Shown: positions 47,901-59,900 of the stretch, piece after piece
Numbering within the stretch: the first letter of the stretch is position 1
How the letters are laid out: every line of letters begins with the position of its first letter
Assembly: GCF_029227915.1 (NCBI RefSeq)
Contig: NC_079875.1
Location: 15,373,001-15,437,000, forward strand
Length of the DNA: 64,000 nucleotides
Source of the DNA: Hydractinia symbiolongicarpus
Taxonomy: Eukaryota; Cnidaria; Hydrozoa; Anthoathecata; Hydractiniidae
Direction of reading: 5' to 3'
The notes under the pieces: model-generated
The model's input: only the letters and a program-made list of their open reading frames with translations
The model's database searches: none
What the model was told of the DNA's origin: nothing
Translations under genes and position numbers: made by a program

Positions 47901-50900
47901 AGTTTGATATGACACATTTATTGAGAAAGTGCATAACCACACAAAAATTTACATAGTATACAACTAAATAAACACAACAAGTTTGCCTAAGATTTTATAA
48001 ATGTGCTTATTTTTTACACCTTTTTAGCCTCCAATGTTCCTTAATTTTTTATTAATTTACCAGCGATGGTGAATATTTTTAGGTTTGAAAGAAATGAAAA
48101 GGTGTTGCAGTTCTTATTGTAAAAAAAAATACTCATACGCTATTAAAAAAATAAATAGAAAACTGTTCGGAAATAATTGTTTCTTAGTAATTCTGAACTC
48201 AAATTTATTTTTTCTTAAAATATACGAAGAAATCCAGGCTATACGTGTATGTTTTTATGTTTTATATTGCTGACAAAATCTTAAAGTTAACTAGGATATT
48301 TTGAAAAAAAATATGTCCTTACTATGAGGTTTCCAGGAGTTAGAGACTTCTTTGCTATAGAACTCGGCAAAAACATACGGTTTCCTTTTCGAAGCATCAG
48401 GATATGACGTCTTAAAATAAAGAGAGATAATTTATTACCCAGTTTAGTGGATTAAAAGAAGAAGTGTTGATCTTCTATCTAGGCGATTACTAATAAGAAT
48501 CACTTGGTGGTGGGGTTTTAATTGTGTTGAACCAGTATCATTGGTAATTCGTTGTGTTTAGTCAGAGTGGTGTTCAATAGTGTTGAGTTGAATCAATCAC
48601 ACTAATTTAGCGTTGCGTTATACACAGAAAGAACTATTGCGAAGATAACCTACAGGTTAGTCTTATATATATATATTCCTATTTAACAATGGTAGCAGAG
48701 GGTGGTTACGATCCACCGACCTCTGGGTTATGGGCCCAGCACGCTTCCTCTGCGCATTGTACTTACGATGTTAGCAACCTATGAATGGGAATGTCACACC
48801 TTAGATGTCAAGACGGCATTTCTTCAAGGCAACCAGATTGACAGAGAGGTTATCATAAAGCCCCCAAAGGAAGCAAATACAACAGGTGTGTTCTGGAAAC
48901 TAAATAAAGTTGTATACGGCCTTGCTGATGCTTCAAGAGCTTGGTATCTACGTGTGAAGGAAGAACTAATCGGCTTGGGGTTGAGAATGTCTTTATTTGA
49001 TGAAGCATTATTTTATTGGATTCAAGATGACTGCTGCCAAGGACTGATTGTAATACATGTTGATGATTTTCTATGGGGAGGATCCCATGATTTTCAAGTG
49101 AAGGTCATTTCGCCTATCAGAGAAACTTTTCTCATTGGATCTGAAGATTACTCCAATTTCAAATATGTTGGTGTCAATATACAACAATCTAATGGTTCAA
49201 TTAACTATGACCAAAAGAACTATGTGGCAGGTATGGAACTGGTCAAGATTCAAAACACAACAGACAGACATCGTCAACTATCACATGAAGAACAATCAAA
49301 CTTCCGATATATATGTGGGCAACTAAACTGGATGTCATCGCAATCAAGGCCTGACATTTCATTTGATGTGTGCCAGCTAAGCACAAAACTAAACTGTGCA
49401 GTAGTTGATGATGTCATGAGAGCCAATAAAGTGGTAAAGAAGTTGAAATTGGATCCCAACATTTCCTTGAATTTCCTTGAATTTCCATTACAACTGGTCT
49501 TATATTCTGATGCTTCATTTGGGAACCTTCAAGATGGCAGCTCTCAAAGTGGAATTTTTATTTTCCTGACAGGTGTTGAGAATCTTATGGCACCTATCAC
49601 ATGGCAGTCTAAAAAGATTAAGAGAGTTGCGCGTAGCACTCTTGCTGCTGAGACACTAGCTCTTGTTAATGGTATTGATACATGCATATGGGTGAAGAAT
49701 GTGATAAATGAAGTGTTGAATACTAATCTAGAAGGCATCTTATGTCATACAGATAACAAATCATTGTTTGGTGCTGCCCATTCAACAAAATCTTTGGAAG
49801 ACAAACGGTTAAGGGTTGATATGGCTTCCCTTAGACAGAGTATCAATCAGAAAGAGATTGAATTGAAGTGGATTTCTACCAAACATCAGTTAGCAGACGT
49901 GTTAACAAAACAAGGAGCAAAAAGCACACTCTTAATGAATGTGCTACAGAGGGGTCATGAAGAATAATAGTGACCAATTAAATGTTGAGTTATGAAAATT
50001 TGAATATTGTGTTCAAAAATTAAGTTTTTTTTGAGTTTTTATCTTTTAGGATTTTTATGTTTAAATTCCACACAAGTAATCACACGAAGAAAGAGAGATA
50101 CATGTAGTGATGACTTAACCAAGACTAGTACAGTAGAGGGTTTTGGTGAAAAGCCAGTTTTGCCCCTAGACCACTGTACTAAGCGAGTAGGAGTCGCTAT
50201 AAATTCCTCTCAACATTCGAATAACCAACTGAACGCCAAACAGAAAGAAAATAGAGGGAGATTGTTGATCTTCTATCTAGGCGATTACTAATAAGAATCA
50301 CTTGGTGGTGGGGTTTTAATTGTGTTGAACCAGTATCATTGGTAATTCGTTGTGTTTAGTCAGAGTGGTGTTCAATAGTGTTGAGTTGAATCAATCACAC
50401 TAATTTAGCGTTGCGTTATACACAGAAAGAACTATTGCGAAGATAACCTACAGGTCAGTCTTATATATATATATTCCTATTTAACAAGAAGTACTGATTT
50501 ATCCTGGGTAGAAACATTTTTCATCCCGGCTAGTGTTAAAAGGAAACAAAAAAATCTCACCTATACCTTGTAGGACAATTTTTTTTGTTCAGGTAGTGTT
50601 AAGCAAACGAACAAAATGACCTATACCATGTCAGATAATTTTTTTTGTTTAGGGTAGTGTTAAAGCAAAAAAACACGCCTTACCTATACCATGTGAGACA
50701 ATTCATCATGATAATTAGAAAGAAAACAAAGCCAAATGCACAAGCCAACCAGTACGAAACTAAAAGAAATATTTTTTATTAGGATTATATACCTGGGATG
50801 TGTCTTTTCAGTTCATTTATTTATAAATAGTTAAAATCTTTGTGGATAAATTTGGGCTATTGGAAGATCTAATTTTTTTCCTGTTTCCATAAATTTTGAC

Positions 50901-53900
50901 TAAACCCCCACCATAACTAAATGCTTTACTGCTTTTTTATAAATGGCATCAGAATTTTCTATATTGTCGACGAATCGAACTTGAATGCTTAAAACTTTTC
51001 CTCTAGCTTATATGAACACAAAGTTGTTAATTGTGACCATATTTCCTGTTTATTTAGACCTGATATAAAAATAAAGAATGGCGTGCGAATCTTTCACAGA
51101 ACAAGCACAAAAACGTCTTAGTTAGATAACTGCCAAAGATATTAATCACATTCATATCTTGCATGTTAAGCAGGAAGAATCATTCCCTGAGATTTGAAGA
51201 AGAACACACAAAAAAACGTGAATAAAAGACTTTGACTGGACTTTTTAATGTTTTAATGTTTAATCTATATAATAATACGCCAGTTCTGTGTCTGTAACAG
51301 GCAAAGTGGATATGCTTATTTTCCTTTGATGTTGCCGAAATTATCTTTGAAGTAACCGAAAAATGCATGTCCAATATGTTAAATTTTTTGACGTTACGAT
51401 GCGACGTCAATAACACTACTTTATAGTCATATTAAATTAATGAATCTGCCGTTACAGTGCACTTAAAACTTTGAGGCCAAATAACTTGGAAACGAGGTGG
51501 TGACGTTAATAATTTTTCACCGCGTTTCCCAAACCAAGGTCCCCGAATCCGTTTCGGAATGGACGGGTCATCACAAAACCTTTATTTATATGTCCTTAGT
51601 CGTTCGTAGAAAAGATATGATCCTATACATTATTTTGATCAGCGTTTCAACCTCTACACGTTACAGGCAACGAATGAACTAAATTTCGACAATTTTTTTG
51701 GATTTGCAATGCTGACGTCAGCAAAACGTCTTAAACAACCAACTTTTTCAATGTCCTATTGCCGAAGTGGATTTTTCCACGGGTCTTTATCGACTAGTAA
51801 ATAATAATATATCTGGTATCGAATTGAAATAGGATGATTTCTTTCTCGTTGTTACAAAGAGCTATATGAATTTCAAGAAACAACAGACAATAGTTTATAT
51901 ATCATCGCAAAATGACAGCCTTACCTAAAACACAAACACCGTATTTTTCTATTTCGTCAATGGGATAACCTGTCCATTTTGATATCTCTACTACCACATC
52001 ATGACCGAATATATTATCCCACCATGACACAAAAAATGTGTAACCCACATTAACCATGCTTAAAAAAACCTAAAAAGAAAATGCATTGTATATATACTTA
52101 TCCAGGTTATAAAGTTATAGTAACCATTGAGTTTAGTCCCTGCACAAACGGAGAGCTAAAAAAGAAATAGGTAAAGCATAGTTTACATTACTCTGTAAGG
52201 GCTTGAAGGTGCAGGCAACCATTTTGCAAAGAACCAAACAGAAAAAAACCCTAAGTGTTAATACAAAAAAAATAAACTCACGGTGTAAACAGACAATATG
52301 GAGACTACTGACGCTGCAATGATTCTTGTTGAATATTTGAAACCTAAAAAAAAAGTTTCCCTAAACAACATTAAATGAGACTAATATCCTATTTTTCCAA
52401 ACTTTCAAAATTCTTTCTACAAATTATTTCTTCTAAGTTTACTGTACAGATGAATTGCTATAAGCTTTGTTTACCTAATTAGATCTTCTAAAAAGAATTA
52501 GCCAATTAAATTGCTTTAATCTGCTTGCCAAAAAAATAAGAACAAAAAATTTATCAAGATAGCAAGCCATCTATAGTATTGTCACCTCATTATTTGAATA
52601 ACAAAAGTAACAACAACAACAAAAACAAAAGGTTAACAATAACAACAACAACAAAAACAAAAGGTTAACAATAACAACAGCAGACACAACAAAAACAATG
52701 ATGATAAACTTCATACCAGGCTTATACGTGTACAGATTCTTCTTTGCAGTTCTTTTTATTTTTTCCCGAAAGTTTAGATCTTCTTCCTCACTAACAGAAA
52801 TAGAAAGTGTAACAAAAAAGCAGGAAAAACAAGATCTGTGAGCCAGTATGTTTGTTTAAGCTTTATAATTTCTTCGCTTTCCTAGTGTTAATGGTTTTAT
52901 ACATCCACCTTTTTGGTTGTTTTTAGTTTCCCCAGCAACTCTATAATTGCTATATTTAAAACAACATTATTCTCACTCCTTATTATCTTCGTCATCACTT
53001 TCTTGGTCCTTTATGTTTTTTCCAGTTGCTTTCATCAGTTCTTTTACATGTATATACATATATTCCTTTCGCCAGTCTGTATCATCACAATAAAACCAAC
53101 TAATCACCTGCAAAACAGAAACGTTTGTTTGTAATATGCTGCTCCCACACGATCATAATCTATATACTATGTGAAATATGATCATATAAATATATGGCAT
53201 TTACATTGCTCTTACATTTCTTATCATTTAAGTGTTTGTTAACTTCGGGCGAGACAATTTGATTGGTTCATTTCTACACGTCCCACTTTACATGCCCTAT
53301 ATCCTCACATACTCTTTTAATGACCAAAGTCATGCAAAATATAACTGTGAAAGAACTTATCTTTTGTTTTGACATGTTATTTTATGAAAAATAGAGTAGC
53401 AATAACATTTTCTGCATATTTCTACTCTGAAGCATTCAAATAGTTTCTCTGTAAATAAAGGAAAACTAATTTTATCACAAAAAAGACAAAAGCTTTTTCT
53501 TTTTTCTTCAAAACATGTGTTAACACAGCTAACATATTACAGGCGGTGATGCCATACCATGTACATACACATTACAAGCATCAGTGCTAAACATGTGTTA
53601 AAACGCGCTGTCACCATATCATGTGCACTCAAATAAATGTTATACACATAACAGCTGTCAGATCCATAACATGTGCTAAAACGTTAACGCATCACAGGGG
53701 CGATGCTATACTTCGTGCAGTCAAATACATGGCATGCATATTACAAGCATAGGTGCCATAACACGTGTTAAAATGCTAACACATTGCATTATCAAGCAAG
53801 GTGATGGGAGATGCTGTATGATGGGAGAAGGATCTCCTGAACGTTGCGTACTAATCTTTCACAATGATGTATATATAAAGCAGAGAAACCGAAATAAAAT

Positions 53901-56900
53901 CTTCAATAAAAGGTTATTGTTTACATGAATTCTACAAAATTGGCAGTTATTTTATGCAATAAAAAAATTATTTTTAAAAAAATTTAGTACCTCTCCTCTT
54001 CTCTTTCTTTTTTGACGCAGTTTTACAACTTTTATAATAACCCAAGAAAATTTCATCATAAGTAAAATTAAACAGATGTATTTTGGAAAATCCATTAGTA
54101 ATGCTATCCAACCAATTGACTAAAAGCAAAAACATAGAACATACTACGGTTTGCAAGGCACAAAAAACCAACAATTTTTGATGAATTTTTTAACACATAT
54201 CTGATTTTTTAGCATTTGGTACCAAAACCAACAACTTTTTATTTTTAGCCTATGTAACAGCTGCAGTGGTAACAAGTGTCCACAGGGCATATATATGTCA
54301 ACATCATACTGTCTTACTCTGACAATACAGTTTGTTATGTGTGTTTGTATATTTATAGGTTATAATTTATAGTGGTGGGTTTGTCTAGCCTTACTAATAC
54401 ATACTAATACATGTGAGTTTTCATATATCCTATAGTTATGCTCTTAGTGATGGAACTTTACACAGAATGTTGTTATGATATGTTATGATACAAATTCGTT
54501 ATAAGTACAAAATAAATTTAATGACGTCTTAGGAAATAGAAATGACATTCAGAGATGAGATCACAAATAATTCATTTTACCCTTATAACATTTCTGATGG
54601 CAGTCTGATGTATTTCCATTAAGATAACTAATTTATTAGTTGACAAAGAAGTTGTTATAATAAGCACTTTTCATTTCATCACTTCTTTGAGAGTGTAAAC
54701 AGTTGCAGAGAATTTTAAAAGGACGTCTTTAAAGACACTTTTATATTATCTTAGGCTATTTGGTTAGATCCCAACTCTTAAAATATGCCAAATAATGCGG
54801 ATGCAGATTAATGTCCATTTTTCATATAATTTCTTGGCCTGTGTGGGGCCTGATGTGAGTTATCCTGAAAAGCACATTTGTTAGAGGGTGAAACAGGTGC
54901 CATTTAAATTAAAAAAGTAGTGCTTTACCAACTGCAAATAAATCCTTGAGTTGATGCTTTCTAGCAACTTTGTAAAATAACTGAAAGTGCTAGTCCCAAT
55001 ATTTTAGTAAGGGGGTTGTAGTTAAACCAAGGTTCGAAGAGTTTTAGGGGTCAATTTTAGTGCCAAGTGTACTATCAACAAGATCCATAAGCACTTATTT
55101 TTTTTTATTTAACTATAAATTATAACTTAATGTTAGAAATGTTAAATTCTTCTATTTCAAATCCAGTGTTACAATTATAAAACAGGATTTGTTACTGTTT
55201 TCTAATTATTGTAAAAATAATAAAATAATAAATAATTTAATTTTGAGTGTCAGGATTGCAGATTTATTGCAGCAATTTGATGTATTTTTAATGTGAATAA
55301 ACTATTTAAACCTTACCAGATGCAATTGGCTATAAACTTTCCAGCATGTGCCTACCACAGCAATTATCTTTTGGATTTCTAAGGATATCCTAAGAAAATT
55401 GAAAGAAAAGTGTAATTTTTACTATTCTTAAAGATCCATAACTTCAACTTTAGTATAACTATATCAGGGTATAAAAAACGTTCTTTTTATTCAAAGTTAA
55501 GGAAAAGCTAGTTTTTTAAATACTTCTGCATGCTTATAATTTTAATTTTTAAGAAAATGCAAAAAAGTAAATATATATGAATAAAAAAAAACTGGTAACT
55601 TAGAATACACTCCACAAAACCTTCTTAGAGTAAAAATGGATATGAATGGTTTTCCAGATGTTAAGTTCAACAAGACGTATCATATACGCAAACAACCTCA
55701 TGAATAAAGTTTACAAAAAGCTGTCCATCAAATTGTGATTTCTGTTACGAAGTTAGACACTATATATTTTGCTAGTTAGATAGGCAATAATATTTGTTAC
55801 GCACTACGCAGTTATTTCTCAAAATTGATTTGTGAGATCTTCTTGAACAGGAAATCAGTCCGGGGTAAACTGACCGGCAGGAAGAAGAGAGACTACAAAC
55901 CACACCTAAAATTTGCGAAATTTAAATTTACGTTTACGAGAATTTACGTTTTTTTAGTGTGTTTCCGAAATCGTATTTTTCTATTTTGACGTGTCATTAG
56001 CATAGCGAAAAGAATTTCGTTCTCGTCATTATTTATATATGGTGGAGCCTCTTCGTTTTTTTCTTACGTATTGTTGTGGAAATTTTATTTTTTGCAGACT
56101 ACTTTGCAGACAATTGAGGAGACCTTAATTCTGCCTACATTCACTTTTGAAAAATTGGTGGAAACACCTTTACTTTACCAGTTAGTTAAATAAGCCTTTA
56201 ACACTTATCTTACTGTTTTTAAGTTACAAAAAATTAACGTCACCATCATGTTTGGCATACTTTTTTGTTAACTTTGCCAAATTTTGTCAAAATAAAGTAG
56301 TTTTAATTTTTGGACCAGTTTTGGCCCAAAATGACATTTAGGTGACAAAAATTGATATTATGATGTCACTATTTTGTTCAGCATACTCTTTGTTAACTGT
56401 GCCAAATTTTGTCGCAAACAAATATCAATTTTGGCCTGAAATGTCATTTAGATGACTTCCAAGTACTTAGAGAGTTTAGGTACAAAGTTAAAATCTGTGA
56501 CATTGCAATTGACCATTTGGGACATAGTTAGTTACGAGTTGAAAACCTATACTCGCAGGCAAGATAGTAAAAAGAAAAGAAAAAAGTAAAAATAGTTACA
56601 CGATAAGATTCGAACACACGACATTCTCGTGTCGGCGCTCAGAGAGGCAAAAATTTTCATTCTTGGAGAACACATTTGCGTTTAAATACAAGCTTGTATT
56701 AAGTGGGCGAATTAACTTATCACTGATTTACAAACTAATGCTAAATGGACATTGAAAAAACGTTTTGCGTTGCGATGTGTTTTCACTATATAATAGCCAC
56801 TAAATGATGTTTACTCACTTTCAGTTTACCAGGTTTGCGTTGATGCATGCTATAATAAGTATCTTTTATTTTTTATTCTAGAATCACCTGGTTCTTTCTA

Positions 56901-59900
56901 CTGTGTACAAAAACAAAACAAAGTATTTGTAAAATTTAATGAAAACAAAAAAGATACGTCCCACAGTGCGAATTCAATAATACTTGCCCTTGGATAATTT
57001 AACAGGTGGTAAAGAAATCTGACAGGAATTTAATTTGATTGATATCAAACAAATTTAATATGGAAGGAATTATATTTAGTCAAATTCCCCCAATACCACT
57101 AATTTTTTGCTGCAATTTTATTATCTCTAAGTTATGCTGTGCAGAAAGACACCATTTCTTTGTGGAATCTAGCAAATAATCCACAGTTGCCGCTGATAAT
57201 TTATTTTATGAGAGATACATACCAGGTTATGCAATAGATAAGACCCATGATAGCTCCATTCAGCTTATTTTGCATATGTTGGCATACAAAAAGGGGGTAT
57301 GTTAGCATCGACACAAAGACTGCAAACAGAATCTTTAGAAAAGCTAAAAAACAAAGAAAAAACTAATTAATGTCAAACAACCTGAGAGAAAAGTCATCGT
57401 AACTTACAAACATTTAACTTCAAATGTCCTATGCAGTATTTTTTCTATGAATATACAGAACTGTACTTAAAGAACCGTGGAACTATCTCTAGTTTGGTTG
57501 GTTGTGTTTATTTAAAAATTTCTCACCCCTTATGCGAAAAAAAAATTTGTTTATAAATTTGGAAATGTGAAACAGTTAACTCATACTTACAAAAAAGTTA
57601 TTCTTTATAGGATCAACCTTTTAATAATTTTACAATATGCTAAAAAATGCTTTGAACATAATGGAATTATTTTTCAAGGAAGTTAAAACTGAACAAGAAA
57701 CCGAAGTGGTTTTAACACTCACACTAAGGCAACAGATAAATAAATTTCTTGAAAAAAATAAATAAATAACCATCCAGAAATCCATATAGACAGATACAGA
57801 GAATATTGATCGATACTGCACCCCAATTAAATTTGTTGTTACCTCTGCAAAACTCTCCTTGCATTTTAAACATGTTCCCCCACGGGTGTGAGTGAATAAG
57901 TTCAAACAACTGGTTTTCATGTTTGTGGTTCATGGCCCTTAACATCCTAAATTGCTCTCCAAGATAAAAAAAAAAACACAAAAGGAAACAAAAAATCAAA
58001 ATTGCAATCACAGACAACTACACGCCATTAATTCTGGGTGTACAAACTGAAGAAATGAGAAAACAGCTGTTACCATCAGAGATTTAAAAAAAACATAGAA
58101 AAATATTTACTTGAAAAATACTTTGGATATGTTGCTATTTCTTCGGCAATCTTGATTCCAACGATACTTTTATATTCTCCAAAAAGAATCCCAACACATG
58201 AAGCGACTGTAAGTCCAAATGACAGTGCTATGCCTATGCGATTTTCATAACTATCCAGCATGTTTAAAGGGCTGAAATTAAACAAGGGATTGAACAAAAT
58301 TACAAAAAAAGGGCAGCCTTTATGACAACAACTGATAGAATAGTGGCTTTTTGAGAATTTTAATTAGGTGGCTCAAACTTAATTAGTTGTTCTACAGGCT
58401 CAATTCACCCAAATTTTCACACACACAAAAAAAATAACCAGCAAAAAGTTTTAAAGAAACAAAAATGGAAAAAAAAAATCTTTCGCTTCACAGTTTCAGG
58501 GATAGAGGATTCTTTGCATTCTTTGATTTTGACGTTTAGGGCGCTAATTTTTAAATTAGCAAATCATCCAAGACAAACAAATAGATAAAACAGTTTTATT
58601 AAAACTGTTTTTGAGTATATGTATACCTACATGTTGTTAAAGAATATTATTTGTTTCTAAAAAACTATTAGGCTAAAATTTGAAACAAATATCGTCATTA
58701 ATTTCGAAAATTTCAATAAAAATAATATTGTATTTACTCATTTAAATTGAAATAGATTGTCTACACTTAATCTTGTAGTGCAGCATGCTCAGTAGCTGTT
58801 AAATGGTCAATTAAAATTTATCCTAAATTTTTCAATTTATCATAGGAGTTAATTATATTAACTACAAATCATAAGACTTATAGCCCATTTTATGTGAAGA
58901 AATTAGATTTCAATAATATCTAAGACCACTTTTCATTTGGGATTTAGTGGCCCTAGTTTTAAATTTCTGCATTACACCCTGCTTGTGTTATTAGTCAGGA
59001 ACGCAAACTAAATAATTTTCACCTGATGTCACAGTAAATCAACTTAATTTGTTTATAGCTTCTTTACATGCAAAAAAAAAGCTGAAATTTAGATTGTACT
59101 AACATTATTGTCAACAATACTTTAAATTTACGAGTACGTAAGAAAGCCTTTAAAAATAATTAGAACAAAGACCCAAATACAACATAGTTTTTTGGTATTC
59201 ACCAGGGTTCTAAAGAAAGTGAAACAAGTATTCAAAAAGGTTGTACAACTTATTTGTAAAAAATTATTTTAAAAGATCTTATCAGACAGAAAGTTTAACA
59301 GAAAAAAAGTGAAATTATTTTATACTTACACAACTGGTCCAGGATAACCATTACAACAATTTACATGGAATTTTTTACGTTGACGACAAAAACAACTGAA
59401 AATTGCTGTGAATATTACCTAAACAAGTAAATTCTCTTTTATAACATATTTAAATAACAGAATTTCAGGAACATTTAGTACCTTGTTGTGCCAAAAACCA
59501 TTACTGAAAAATAACAAGAAAAACTTCTAACAACGAAGGTTATGGGAACTCAGATGGTAGTAACAAATTCAATTTTGTTTTAAAAATTAAGTTGTCAGGC
59601 ATCTGTGCAATAGGTAATATTTCTGCTACAACAGGTGAAAAATTTGACATAATTACTACACTTTGATTGACAGCATGAGAAGGTACTGTAACAGAATTGT
59701 TTCTGAAGGTAGCAATAGAAAAAGAACCCTAATTCCACACAACATTTTACTCAAAAATCTTTAACCAGGAATGGTTTTAAACTAGCGTTGATAAGTTCTA
59801 ATATCCCCTTTAAAATTTTTTCTCTTGGTAGTTGTTCAAGAGTGAATAAAAATATTGTATTCAAAATCGAAACAATAAAAAATCAAATCTTAAAAGATAG

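Larger units (their letters stand above)
48465..50486 (+). mobile_element. Young Ty1/copia-type LTR element with internal deletion
   Basis: Two 224-bp LTRs (48465-48688, 50263-50486) begin TG and end CA and differ by one T/C. The 5-bp target duplication AGAAG is exact (48460-48464, 50487-50491). A purine-rich tract with AGAGGGAGA precedes the right LTR. The interior has only a 66-nt tRNA copy (48690-48755), the rear part of pol, and about 300 bp of 3' sequence; gag, protease, integrase and the start of reverse transcriptase are absent. It lies in intron 12 of the STRA6-like gene, antisense to it. It must have been mobilised in trans and recently. Confidence 0.95.

Noticed and set aside
50007-50291. 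Frame after pol with signal-peptide-like start and RRKR, resembling an envelope
   Set aside because: No ATG, an in-frame stop directly upstream, and it runs into the right LTR. It has no envelope-like length or domains.
56595-56650. Possible tRNA gene
   Set aside because: Only a T-loop-like and an anticodon-like hairpin; no acceptor stem or D arm can be paired.
57630-58017. Two overlapping minus-strand frames with hydrophobic starts
   Set aside because: They lie in intron 4 of the STRA6-like gene. Exons 4 and 5 join in phase without them and neither matches the family.
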